Virus record (IMG/VR): IMGVR_UViG_3300042482_000462
Location: 1-57,665 of that record
Strand: one strand, 5' to 3'
From: a virus
DNA: 57,665 nucleotides
Notes under the pieces: generated by a model
Database searches by the model: none
What the model was told of the DNA's origin: nothing
What the model saw: only the letters and a program-made list of their open reading frames with translations
In this document: piece by piece, positions 22,039-31,455 of the stretch
Layout: every line of letters starts with the position of its first letter
Position numbering within the stretch: the stretch's first letter is position 1
Translations under genes and position numbers: made by a program

Positions 22039-22428
22039 ATGGCTCTTGTCCACGCATACCGGCGCGACGCCCCGCACCAACTTGATTTTGGGGCGCTCAA
22101 GTTCGACTTTGCCGCCAACGATGCAGGGCATCAGGTGTGCGAGGTGCCAGACGGGCCTGAGCTTGCCAGGCTGCTGGAGATCACCGAGGGCTATGTCCTG
22201 TACGGTAACGTGCCAAATGCGCCAAGTGCGGCAGAAGACGACGACGCGATGGCGTCGAAGTTCATCATCACCAGCGGTGACGATGACCAGGCCGTGGATC
22301 TGCGCAAGCTGGACCGCGCCGGGCTCTTGGCCTTCATCGAAGAACAGGAACTGGACTACAAGCCGCACCACCGCGCTGGTGACGACACCATTCGGCACAA
22401 GATCGTTGAACTGCTGATCGGCGGCTAA
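22039..22428 (+). CDS. hypothetical head/neck protein, 129 residues
   Basis: ATG 22039 gives the sensible start; the track before it overlaps the terminator. A small beta-rich N-terminus ('HQLDFGALKFDF') and 'AVDLRKLDRAGLLAFIEEQE' near the C-terminus, which resembles a short HeH/LEM-type helix pair. It probably joins capsid and neck (inference). Confidence 0.5.
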   Translation: MALVHAYRRDAPHQLDFGALKFDFAANDAGHQVCEVPDGPELARLLEITEGYVLYGNVPNAPSAAEDDDAMASKFIITSGDDDQAVDLRKLDRAGLLAFIEEQELDYKPHHRAGDDTIRHKIVELLIGG

Positions 22429-22430
22429 GT

Positions 22431-23219
22431 GTGCCTGCAACCACCATCACTGTCCGCGAGGTACTGCGCCAAGCCAGCACCCTGCTAGCCGACATTGCGC
22501 CGCAGTACGACCGTCAACCAGAGCATGAGATGGTCGGCTGGCTCAACGAGGGCCAGTTGTGGATCTCCAGCCTGCTGCCGCTGTCCACGTCGCGCATCGA
22601 CGCGATCAAGCTAAAGGCAGGATCGTTGCAAAGCATTGAGTCCATCGCCACGACAGACATCAAGCCAAGCGACGGCACGACACCCGCAGCCACGGTGCTG
22701 GGGACGCAGTTGCTGCGTGTGATGTGCAACATGGGGTCGGATGGGTTGACAGAAGGGCGCGCAATCCGCCTGACCGTGCAAGAAGCCAAGGACATGCAAA
22801 ACAGCATGTGGCGCACCAACACCGGCTTAGAGGTCAAGGAATACTGCCACGATCCAGTGACGCCGCGGCAGTTCGAGGTGTGGCCTGCCGTTACCGGCAA
22901 CGTCTGGGTGCGTGTTTCCATGAATGCCCAGCCGGCCATCATCCCCAACTCAACGTTCGGCGGCTCTACGCTGTACCCGGCATCTGGATCTGCATCGCTC
23001 AAGATCAGCCTGGCCGACGAATACGCCCAGATGCTGGTGAACTTCATCGTGGCCCGGTCCCTGATGCGCGAAACCGAGTGGGCTGACGCTGCAAAAGCTC
23101 AGTTCTTCTCCGGTTTGGTGGTCAACGGACTGAATGCCAAAGTGGCTGCGGTGACCGGCGCCAATCCGAACCTTAAGTCTTTGCCGTTTGCCCCGAACCC
23201 GGTGGGTCAGGCGGGGTAA
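22431..23219 (+). CDS. DUF6682-like neck/adaptor protein
   Basis: 262 residues from GTG 22431. The N-terminal 'VREVLRQASTLLADIAPQYD' and 'EMVGWLNEGQLWISSLLP' helices, and a late 'SLADEYAQMLVNFIVARSLM', match the podoviral adaptor-type proteins I recall as DUF6682. These form the ring between portal and tail. The position after the head genes agrees. Confidence 0.6.
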   Translation: MPATTITVREVLRQASTLLADIAPQYDRQPEHEMVGWLNEGQLWISSLLPLSTSRIDAIKLKAGSLQSIESIATTDIKPSDGTTPAATVLGTQLLRVMCNMGSDGLTEGRAIRLTVQEAKDMQNSMWRTNTGLEVKEYCHDPVTPRQFEVWPAVTGNVWVRVSMNAQPAIIPNSTFGGSTLYPASGSASLKISLADEYAQMLVNFIVARSLMRETEWADAAKAQFFSGLVVNGLNAKVAAVTGANPNLKSLPFAPNPVGQAG

Positions 23220-23221
23220 CC

Positions 23222-24883
23222 ATGACGCCCATCCGGCTCGCTGGATTTGCAGGCTGCAACGTGTCAATGCAGCCGCGCGTGCTGCCGCCAGAAGTGGGAG
23301 CGTTCTGCGAGAACCAACGGCCTGGCCGCGGCGACTTCCGCCCATGGCGTGTCCCGCTGAACGTGGCCACCGTGCCATCGGGTAGAAAGGCAATCTATCG
23401 GTTCAACCGTGATACGCGCAGTGACGTAAACCACTGGTTCAGCCTGACCACGTTCGGGCATTTTGTCCGTGCATTCCTGGCCGAAGACCCGACAGAGCGG
23501 ACCTACTTTGCTGCCGAGACTGGCGGCCTCAAGGTCACAGACAACACCATTGCGCTGGCTGGGACACCGTACCCAACAGCATCGCGCGCAGTGGGTGTTC
23601 CTGCCCCCGTTGGCCTGCCGATTGTCACGCAGACAACTGCCGGAACTGGGGCCGACGAAACTCGCTTCTACATCTACGTGTACGTCAACGACTGGGGTGA
23701 AGTCAGCGCACCAAGCCCAGTCAGCGCGGCGGTGACGTGTAAGCCTGGCGCAATCCTGGACATCACGGGGCTGTCTACCGTGCCGGGCGGTACGCACGGG
23801 ATCAACAAGATCCGCATCTACCGGACGGTTGCAGGAACCACCAACGCCGACTTCTTTTTTCTGCGCGAGATCACACCTGCAACGTCAACGACAGACGATG
23901 CGCGTGCAGTCGGAACCGATGTGCTGGAAAGCGCCGGGCCGGCCGGCACGCTTGGTTTGCAGTGGGAAGTGCCACCGGCTGACCTGACGTGCCCGACGCG
24001 CATGTGGAACGGCATGATGGCCGGCATTTCCGACAAGTCAGTGCGAATCTGCGAGCCGTACAAGCCCTACGCCTGGCCACCTGCGTATGAGGTCTTGACG
24101 GACGACAGGCCTGTTGCGCTCGCATCCTTTGGCAGCAACGTGGTGATCCTGACCACGGGCACGCCATACATCATGTACGGCGCGTCGCCAGAGGCAATCG
24201 ACTCCAAGCCAGCCCAAAAGGTGATGTCGTGCGAATCCAGGGCCAGTGTCGTGTCGTTTGAGCACGGCGTTGTCTGGGCCAGTGCTGACGGACTTGCGTA
24301 TGTCGGCGCATCTGGGTCGCCAAAGATGCTCACAGAGGGGGTGGTCACCAAAGAGCAGTGGCGCACCTTCAGCCCGGCAACCATGGTCGCGGCGCAGTTC
24401 GATGGCATGTACGTGGGGTTCTATGAGTACCTGGGCGTGTGGAAAGGGTTTGCCATAGACCCGCTGTCGCCAAGCACGGTGTTCCCCATCGACGTTGGAT
24501 ACCCGGCCTGCTACTACGACCAGTTGCAGGGGTTCCTGTACGTGCTGTCAGGCGAGAACATCGCCAAGTGGGATGCTGGCGCTACGTTCATGACTGCCCA
24601 GCACCGCAGCAAGATATTCCGGGTGCCAAGGCCTTCCAACCCGGCCGTGGCAGAGGTCATCGCTGACGGGTATCCGGTGACATTCAAGCTGTACGCTGGG
24701 CGTTTCAGCGTGGACGGATGGTCTGCTGGAGCGCTCAAGACAACCAAGACCGTCACCAGCCGCGCGCCGTTTTGGCTGCCATCCGGGTATCTGGCCGAGG
24801 ACATTCAAATCGAGCTGAGCAGCGCATCACCGATCACTGGTGTGGCGGTTGCCGGCAGCATTCTTGACCTTCGAGAGACGTAA
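23222..24883 (+). CDS. tail nozzle-like or tail hub protein
   Basis: 553 residues. Strand-rich throughout, with repeated Gly/Asp turns and an internal FN3-like 'YIYVYVNDWGEVSAPSPVSA' segment. Later repeats such as 'ALASFGSNVVILTTGTPYIM' and 'VVSFEHGVVWASADGLAYVG' look like beta-propeller blades, as in T7-type nozzle proteins. It follows the adaptor gene. Probably part of the short tail tube. Confidence 0.55.
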   Translation: MTPIRLAGFAGCNVSMQPRVLPPEVGAFCENQRPGRGDFRPWRVPLNVATVPSGRKAIYRFNRDTRSDVNHWFSLTTFGHFVRAFLAEDPTERTYFAAETGGLKVTDNTIALAGTPYPTASRAVGVPAPVGLPIVTQTTAGTGADETRFYIYVYVNDWGEVSAPSPVSAAVTCKPGAILDITGLSTVPGGTHGINKIRIYRTVAGTTNADFFFLREITPATSTTDDARAVGTDVLESAGPAGTLGLQWEVPPADLTCPTRMWNGMMAGISDKSVRICEPYKPYAWPPAYEVLTDDRPVALASFGSNVVILTTGTPYIMYGASPEAIDSKPAQKVMSCESRASVVSFEHGVVWASADGLAYVGASGSPKMLTEGVVTKEQWRTFSPATMVAAQFDGMYVGFYEYLGVWKGFAIDPLSPSTVFPIDVGYPACYYDQLQGFLYVLSGENIAKWDAGATFMTAQHRSKIFRVPRPSNPAVAEVIADGYPVTFKLYAGRFSVDGWSAGALKTTKTVTSRAPFWLPSGYLAEDIQIELSSASPITGVAVAGSILDLRET

Positions 24884-24895
24884 CGAAAGACAGCC

Positions 24896-25174
24896 ATGGC
24901 AAACATTCTTGCAGCCGGTACAACCGCAACCTCGTCGTCAACGTTCACTCTTGACGGCACCACCGAAACAACGCTGAAGGTCATCGGCGCTACAGGCGGG
25001 TCATTCCTGCCCGACGATGAACTGATGTTCATTGAATACCAAGGGTCAGACAATGGCTGGGTGCCGTTCAGCATGTTGACGACCGCCGCACCCATAGTGG
25101 TACTCAAGGCCGCAGGAACATTCCGCGTGCGCAGGGTGGCGCTGCTGGCGGACGTAGGGTGCGACCGGGACTGA
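24896..25174 (+). CDS. small beta-rich tail protein, 92 residues
   Basis: Begins 'MANILAAGTTATSSSTFTLD' and is beta-rich and Thr/Val-rich. It lies between the nozzle-like protein and the large fibre, so it is a likely minor tail component. No family is assigned. Confidence 0.5.
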   Translation: MANILAAGTTATSSSTFTLDGTTETTLKVIGATGGSFLPDDELMFIEYQGSDNGWVPFSMLTTAAPIVVLKAAGTFRVRRVALLADVGCDRD

Positions 25175-25175
25175 C

Positions 25176-27980
25176 ATGACGGTTCCGTTCGCGCCGCCAT
25201 GGGCGGTCAACCGGACGGCGCTTGACCGTCTGGCCGACATCCCAGACCTACAAGATGACAACTCCAACCTTGTGGACTGGGCGCGTTCGGTGCGCGAGGC
25301 GCTGCAAACGCTTCGCGGCCAGCGTGGGGATGTTCTAGACCGGGCGATCACAGCGCGCACAGCAATCGAGCTTGGCCTGGTGGATAACCTTGGCCGGGCG
25401 CGAACTGGGGACGTGACCTACGTCACAAACCCGCCCGGCGCCCCCGGGCCTGGCACGCCACCGGATCTGACCCCGCCGCCGACAGCGACCGGGTTGGTGG
25501 TGACGGCTGGCATCAGCCACCTGTTTGTGTCGCACGATACGCCCGTCTACACAACTGGCGCGGGCCACGACAGAACCGTGGTCTACGGGGCAAAGTGGCC
25601 ATTGTCAACGCCAACGGCCCCGACGTTTGCCGCTGCTGTGCCCTTGTTCCAGTTCACGGGCACATTTGGAGCCTACCCGGTTGACCCGGCGACACGCTGG
25701 TGCATCTGGATCAAGTGGCAGTCCATTGACGGGGTGTTGTCGGTCAGCCCGGCCGGCGGAACAAACGGCGTCCAGGCAACTACTGGTCAGGATGTCAGGC
25801 TGTTGCTGGACGCATTGACCGCGGCGGCCGAAGACCCGCTATCCCCGTACAGCAAGCTCACGCTACGCGGCGACCTGATAAGCGTTGCAGACAACGACGG
25901 CAACGCCACGGACCTGTTCAATATCGTCACGACGCCGATCACGCAAAACGGCGTGACAGTCCCCACTGGCGTCTACATGGCAAACGCCATGATTGCCAAC
26001 GGCACGATCACCAATGCCATGATTGGCAACGCGATGATTGACGACGCCAAGATCGCAACGCTGTCGGCCGCGAAGTTCACAGGCGGCGAGATGCGGGTCG
26101 GTTCGTTTCTTGAGAGCACGAACTACACATCAGGCACAAACGGCGACGGTTTCAGGCTCAACGCGGACGGCACTGCGGAGTTGCAAGCGGCCTACATCCG
26201 TGGCGCGCTCACAGCAGGACAGATCAACAGCCGCGGGCTGACGATTCTGGATCCGTCTGGTGCTGTGCTTCTGAATGCCGGGGCTTCGCCCAGCATCGCC
26301 CCAGGCATCGTCATCGGCGGGACGGGTGGAACAACCATTGGCGACTTGACCGCCGCCACCAGCGCCCCGCCGATGGTCACACTGACGGCCACGGCGCAGA
26401 TCTTTGTCCACAAAAGCGGCCTGCCCGTGTCGCCGGCAACCATAACGGTGACCGCCACGGCAAAGAACATCCCATCGACGGCCTATACATGGTCGATTGA
26501 TGGTGTTGTTGTGCCTGGCGAAACCGGACCGACACTGACCGTGCAGCCGTTTCCAACCACGGCACCTGCTTATCGAGCTGTCCGGTGCGATGCGAGCGGC
26601 GGCGCAGTGTCTGCATTCGATGTCATCACGCTGTACGCACTGCAAGAAGGCGGGGAGTCATACAACGCGGGCCTTGACCCGGAAAACGCCTTCATCGTTA
26701 CAAACTCCACCGGGTTTGTGGATGGCGGGCAGTTGCCCATCACGTCGCGGCTTGTCATGGCGCGTGGTGCTGAGTTGCTGTCAACTGGAGTGACCTACTC
26801 AGTTGTTGCTGGGTCGAACATCGGGTTTGTGTCGCCAACGATTGACGCCAACACCGGCCAGATTGTCATCCCAGGCATCAACACAGACGTGGCTCAAGTG
26901 GTGTTCCGTGCGACCACTGGCCCGGGTGGGTCAATCACCAGAGACGCGATTTTCAGGGGCTACAAGATACGCCGCGGCGCGGACGGGACAGCAGTTCCTG
27001 GCCCGCCTGGCGCTCGTGGAACTGTGAAACGTTACCTGTCAGGCTACAGCGCGTGGAGCAACGCAGCGGCAACCGCTTCAGTTCCTGATGGGATTCCCAT
27101 CGTTGGCGACGAGGTGGTTCAGTACAACAACACAAACTTTGCCGAGACACGGGTGTGGAATGGTTCGTGGAACCTGCCTGGTGTCGTGATTGACGGGTCG
27201 CTGCTGGTGCGCAAGACCGTCACGGCGTCTGCCATCGACGTCATCAGTCTGGCGGCACTTTCGGCTGACCTTGGTACGGTCACGGCCGGAAACATCACCG
27301 GAACAGCGAACATTGACATTGCAGGGTCAGGGCGGATAAGGGGCACCACGCCCATCGGATTGACTGACCCGCTAACCCCATTCGGCGGCATCACAACGTG
27401 TTCGTTTGTGGGCAACGAAAGCGGCACGGCAATGGTCGGCGTGGTCGGCATGACATCAGCGGCGAACTTTGGCGCAGGTGTGTACGGCTACAGCAGCTCA
27501 TTCGGCAGCCCAGCAACAATTTCGTACAACGCTGCTTCAGCCATTGGGGGTAAAGCGCTGCGAGCAGTCTCAGACAACGGCACAGCAGTTGAGGCTCGCG
27601 GTAGGTTTTACGGTGTTGAGGGCTCAGCCTGGGCCGTCAACGGTGTCGGTGTTGCTGGCACCGCTGCAAGTACCGGTGGCAGCGGCATATACGGTGAAGC
27701 AGGGCACCCGGGCGGGTTTGGTGTCTATGCCAGAAACATCGCCGGGGGCACAGCGCTGCTTGCGCAAGGCGCGACAGACCTGCAAGGCCCTGTCATCGCC
27801 CGTTCTACAGTTTCCGTGAGCATGGCCCCAAACGCTGCCGCAGCACTTGTGTTGCCGGTAGTGACGGGGGCATTCCCGCCGCCAATCTATGGCGGTGTCG
27901 CTTTGCACAACGTTTACGGCATCATCTTGAGTGAAGGAACGGGCTGGTTCAAGTTCAACGTTGGGCTCACGCCTGTGTGA
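25176..27980 (+). CDS. tail fibre with lambda-J-like central segment
   Basis: 934 residues. Order: N-terminal helical attachment segment (1-70), Pro/Gly-rich linker with 'GAPGPGTPP' (about 85-100), beta domain, then a central region with repeated 'AMIANGTITNAMIGNAMIDD' and 'FRLNADGTAELQAAYIRGAL' as in lambda J/DUF1983 tip proteins. A second 'GPPGAR' collagen-like turn is near residue 610, then a Gly/Ala beta-rich receptor-binding end. It binds the host surface. Podoviral placement of a siphoviral tip module suggests exchange. Confidence 0.75.
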   Translation: MTVPFAPPWAVNRTALDRLADIPDLQDDNSNLVDWARSVREALQTLRGQRGDVLDRAITARTAIELGLVDNLGRARTGDVTYVTNPPGAPGPGTPPDLTPPPTATGLVVTAGISHLFVSHDTPVYTTGAGHDRTVVYGAKWPLSTPTAPTFAAAVPLFQFTGTFGAYPVDPATRWCIWIKWQSIDGVLSVSPAGGTNGVQATTGQDVRLLLDALTAAAEDPLSPYSKLTLRGDLISVADNDGNATDLFNIVTTPITQNGVTVPTGVYMANAMIANGTITNAMIGNAMIDDAKIATLSAAKFTGGEMRVGSFLESTNYTSGTNGDGFRLNADGTAELQAAYIRGALTAGQINSRGLTILDPSGAVLLNAGASPSIAPGIVIGGTGGTTIGDLTAATSAPPMVTLTATAQIFVHKSGLPVSPATITVTATAKNIPSTAYTWSIDGVVVPGETGPTLTVQPFPTTAPAYRAVRCDASGGAVSAFDVITLYALQEGGESYNAGLDPENAFIVTNSTGFVDGGQLPITSRLVMARGAELLSTGVTYSVVAGSNIGFVSPTIDANTGQIVIPGINTDVAQVVFRATTGPGGSITRDAIFRGYKIRRGADGTAVPGPPGARGTVKRYLSGYSAWSNAAATASVPDGIPIVGDEVVQYNNTNFAETRVWNGSWNLPGVVIDGSLLVRKTVTASAIDVISLAALSADLGTVTAGNITGTANIDIAGSGRIRGTTPIGLTDPLTPFGGITTCSFVGNESGTAMVGVVGMTSAANFGAGVYGYSSSFGSPATISYNAASAIGGKALRAVSDNGTAVEARGRFYGVEGSAWAVNGVGVAGTAASTGGSGIYGEAGHPGGFGVYARNIAGGTALLAQGATDLQGPVIARSTVSVSMAPNAAAALVLPVVTGAFPPPIYGGVALHNVYGIILSEGTGWFKFNVGLTPV

Positions 27981-28024
27981 GTTGACGGTATCGCCTGCGG
28001 GTGTAAGGTGCGCCACACGCCCGC
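27977..28024 (+). promoter_or_regulatory. copy B of repeated GTGAGTTGAC element
   Basis: GTGAGTTGAC (27977-27986) overlaps the stop of the fibre gene. A -10-like TAAGGT (28004-28009) follows with a 16-bp spacer from TTGACG. The early transcript would begin with GTGT...ACACGCC that can pair. The same layout, with GTGT at the same 14-nt distance, appears in copy C. It precedes the ejection-protein block. Confidence 0.5.
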
Positions 28025-28051
28025 CGTGGGTGCTTTATTGCCTGAAACGCC

Positions 28052-29998
28052 ATGCCATCAAACGCCGCCGCCATTGCATCGCAGGGAATTGAAGACCCTT
28101 ACGCTCCCATCCGGCGCCTTCGCGTAAACCGCCAGACCGGCCGCCAGCAACTGATCGAGCGCGGCGAAGGCGGCAGTTCAGTCCCAGAGTACGAAGCGCT
28201 GCCCGACCAGTTGATGCTGGCCGACGACACCATTGCGAACATGGGTCAGTTCCAGAGCAAGTACAACGGGCTGACAGAACTGCCCGATGGTCGGGTTCAG
28301 ATGACCGTACAGCGCCCCGGGATGCACAAGTACGACACGCAGGAGTTGGTCTACAAAGTGGACCCGGCGACTGGCGAATACGTGCTTGATGATTCTGTTG
28401 CCCCGGTGGATTCGCGGCAGACCAGCAGCAACAACCGCATCCGCGACGGCCTTGAACATGGCATCGGGTTTGTTGGCACCGGGTTGGCGGCGGCCTACGG
28501 TGGCGCGCAATTGATGGGCCTGAATGCTGCAGGTGGGGCTGGTGCGGCCGGCGCTGCCGGTGGCGCTGCTGAAGGCATCGGAACGCTTGGCACCATTGCA
28601 GCAAGCCCCGCGACGGCGGCGGTAGCGCCACTGTCGGCTACTGGCGCAGCTACTGGCATCGGTGCGTTGCCCAGCATTCCAGCCCTCGGCACGGTGGGCA
28701 CAGGTATCGGCACCTTGGGCGCCATCGGCCAGGGCGCTTCTGCTGGGGGCGCTGCGGCAGGCAGTGCCGGCACAACTGCAGCCGGTGGTACGGCGGCTAC
28801 TGCTGGCGGCGGCAGTTTGTTGAGCCGCGCTGGCGATGCAGTAACCAGCGCAGTCACCAACGCACGTCCGGCAGATTGGGTTCAGTTGGCAACCGCTGGC
28901 GCGGGCGCAGTCCTGGCCAACAACGCCCAGAACGACGCAAACGCCGCGGCAACCAGAACAGCCGACGACGCAGCTGCAGCGCGGGCCTTCACAGAGCGGC
29001 AGTACAACGACAACCTGCCGTATGTGCGCCAGGCCCAAGAGCGCAGCATCCAGGTGGCCGACGCGCAACTGGCCTCTATGCGTCAGCAAGACGAGCTCGC
29101 ACGAGAGTACGCGGACTACAACCGCACCACGTTCCGCCCGCTTGAGCAGGGGATTGTCAGAAGCGCGCAGGAATACGACACACCCGAAAAGCGCCAAGCC
29201 GCGGCCGGAACAGCGCTTGCGGACGTTGATATGCGCTTTGCTGCCCAGAACCAAGCAGCGGCACGCCAGATGGCCGCCAACGGCGTCAACCCGGGCAGCG
29301 CGCGGTCCATGGCTGTCATGGGCAGTCAAGGTGTCGAGCAGGCCCGTGCAGGTGCAGGCGCTGCAGCACAAGCACGCAAAGGCGTGGAAACCACCGGGTT
29401 CGCACGGCAGATGGACGCCGCAAGCCTGGGCCGCAACCTGCCAAGCTCACAGGCCACCAGCGCAAGCCTGGGGATCAACGCCGGCAACAGCGCGGTGAAC
29501 GCAGGTCAAGCAGCGGCAAACGTGGCAATCCCAACGAACAGCCTTGCGCAGCAGGGGTTCAACGCAGCCAACAACCTGAATCTGGCGGCATCGAACCTGC
29601 AGCAGCGCGCCACGGACTCGTCCAATCAGCTATGGGGCCAACTTGGGCAGACCGCGGGGCGGTTCATCACGTCCGATGTAAACATGAAACAAGACATCGA
29701 GCCGGCTGATAGCGACGAAGCGCTGGAGCAGGTGACGTCAACCCCGGTCAGCAATTTCCGCTACAACCCGGCCAAGATGGCGCAGGCCGGCATCCCGATG
29801 GAGCGCCCGGCTGAAGAAGTCCAGACCGGACCCATGGCTCAGGACGTGAACGCGACCATGGGCGACAAGGCCGCACCTGGCGGAAAGAAAATCAACGTCG
29901 CCACGCTTCTGGGCAAGGCCATGCTGTCTATCCAGGCGCTGGACAAGAAGGTGGACGCGCTCACGCAGCAAGTGGGCGGCAAAGGAGCATACGCATGA
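28052..29998 (+). CDS. internal virion/ejection protein with S74-like C-terminus
   Basis: 648 residues. Residues about 140-280 are Gly/Ala-rich, predicted to be membrane-active or flexible, then a long helical part. The C-terminal 110 residues resemble the peptidase S74 intramolecular chaperone: 'SDVNMKQDI' at 541-549 (catalytic Ser541 with Lys546/Asp548 region), 'GPMAQDVNATMG' and a final coiled coil. In fibres this domain assists trimer folding and may be cleaved. Here it ends an ejection-type protein. Confidence 0.6.
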   Translation: MPSNAAAIASQGIEDPYAPIRRLRVNRQTGRQQLIERGEGGSSVPEYEALPDQLMLADDTIANMGQFQSKYNGLTELPDGRVQMTVQRPGMHKYDTQELVYKVDPATGEYVLDDSVAPVDSRQTSSNNRIRDGLEHGIGFVGTGLAAAYGGAQLMGLNAAGGAGAAGAAGGAAEGIGTLGTIAASPATAAVAPLSATGAATGIGALPSIPALGTVGTGIGTLGAIGQGASAGGAAAGSAGTTAAGGTAATAGGGSLLSRAGDAVTSAVTNARPADWVQLATAGAGAVLANNAQNDANAAATRTADDAAAARAFTERQYNDNLPYVRQAQERSIQVADAQLASMRQQDELAREYADYNRTTFRPLEQGIVRSAQEYDTPEKRQAAAGTALADVDMRFAAQNQAAARQMAANGVNPGSARSMAVMGSQGVEQARAGAGAAAQARKGVETTGFARQMDAASLGRNLPSSQATSASLGINAGNSAVNAGQAAANVAIPTNSLAQQGFNAANNLNLAASNLQQRATDSSNQLWGQLGQTAGRFITSDVNMKQDIEPADSDEALEQVTSTPVSNFRYNPAKMAQAGIPMERPAEEVQTGPMAQDVNATMGDKAAPGGKKINVATLLGKAMLSIQALDKKVDALTQQVGGKGAYA

Positions 29999-31446
29999 GC
30001 GGAGCGGTTGCATTCCTGGCCGGGCTTGGCACCGGCTACCTGAACGAGCGCGACCGGAAAGACGAGCGCTTTCGTCTGGATGAGCGTGAGCGCCGGGAAA
30101 TCGAGCGCGAAAGCAGGCGGATGGCCCGCGAAGACACGGCCGACGCTCGCGCCACCGAGAACTACAACTTCCAGCTGGGCGAACGGCAGCGTGCCGTTGA
30201 ACAGCGCACGGCCCTGGAGCGTGCAGCCACGCCAGATGCTGTCACAAGCGGTGAGGTGTATCAGCCTGCGGTTGACGACGAGGGCAATTCGATGCCTGCC
30301 AACCCAACGATTGGCACGGCAAAGGTTGGTGCAAGCCGGTTTGCGTCGCAGGGTTTGGCGCAGGAAGCCGCATTGCAGCAGGCCAACCAGCGCGTGCAGC
30401 AGTTCATGGACGTGCAAGACCCGGCCGGACGCCAGAGGCGGCAGACCGAGGCCACCCAGGCGAAAGCAGCGCAGGTTCAACTGAGCGCGGCAGAGGCGCA
30501 ACTGAAGGAAAACGCCAGGAAGGCCATGAACGAGGGGGTGTTGGAAGCCCTGCAAGCGGCGGCGGGGGGTGCGTCACCTGAGCAGGTCAAGGCAATCTAC
30601 AACCGCAACGGCGACAACCGCGTGGTGGACCTTCAGATCGAGCCATTCGAGTTCGACCACCCAACCCTTGGCAAGCAGCGCAGTGCGCGCATCGTGGGCA
30701 AGTTTGAAAACGGTGCACCGCTGCAAGTGCAGGACGCTTTTGCTTCTGCGCTGGACCTGTTCGGAGCGGCCAAGAAGTTTGACCTGTTGGGCCAGTGGGC
30801 CAGGGACAAGGCGGCCAAGGACGACCGCAAGGAAGACAACGTGCTGGCCCGTGATCGGTTCAACCAACAGATGGACCTGCAGAAGCAGGGCATCCAGGCC
30901 CAGCGCGCACAACTTGGCATGCAGATGCAGGCCTTCCGTGCGCAGCAGAAAGCCGCAGAAGCCGACGCTCGCATCCCGCCAGCGGTGAAGATGCAACACC
31001 AGATGATGGGCGAAGAACTGAAGCAGATCGGCGCCGCAATCACCAAGGCCATGGCCGAGGACACCTACAAGGCCGACTCGCAAAATTCGCAGATGCTGAT
31101 GCTGCGCCAACGCGAACTGACCACGAAAGCCAGCCAACTGCTGGCACCGTACCTGAGCGGCGGGTCGGCACCTGCTGCAGCAAGCGGCGGCGACCCGCTG
31201 GGGCTATTCAAACCGCCGCCACAAGCGGCGCAGACAGCACGTCAAGCCGCACCGCCTGGCGCAGCGCGCATGGCCGCAGCCGGCGTGCCGCAGCCTATCC
31301 TGCCGCAGCAACTGGCCATGTTCGACAAGATGCCAGACGCTGAATTGCAGGCCTACGTGAAGGCTGGAAACCAGATCGCCGCAGAAGTGGCTCGCCGCCG
31401 CGCTGCTGTGCAGGTGCAAGTCCCTGTCGGCATGGTTCAGGACTGA
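29995..31446 (+). CDS. internal virion (ejection) coiled-coil protein
   Basis: 483 residues, ATGA-linked to the gene before. After a short hydrophobic N-terminus, it is almost wholly helical and rich in Gln, Arg, Glu and Ala ('LDERERREIERESRRMARED', later Gln-rich helices). This composition is typical of podoviral ejection proteins that enter the cell with DNA. The Ala/Pro-rich stretch near residues 390-420 is probably a linker. Confidence 0.6.
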   Translation: MSGAVAFLAGLGTGYLNERDRKDERFRLDERERREIERESRRMAREDTADARATENYNFQLGERQRAVEQRTALERAATPDAVTSGEVYQPAVDDEGNSMPANPTIGTAKVGASRFASQGLAQEAALQQANQRVQQFMDVQDPAGRQRRQTEATQAKAAQVQLSAAEAQLKENARKAMNEGVLEALQAAAGGASPEQVKAIYNRNGDNRVVDLQIEPFEFDHPTLGKQRSARIVGKFENGAPLQVQDAFASALDLFGAAKKFDLLGQWARDKAAKDDRKEDNVLARDRFNQQMDLQKQGIQAQRAQLGMQMQAFRAQQKAAEADARIPPAVKMQHQMMGEELKQIGAAITKAMAEDTYKADSQNSQMLMLRQRELTTKASQLLAPYLSGGSAPAAASGGDPLGLFKPPPQAAQTARQAAPPGAARMAAAGVPQPILPQQLAMFDKMPDAELQAYVKAGNQIAAEVARRRAAVQVQVPVGMVQD

Positions 31447-31455
31447 AGACACAGC

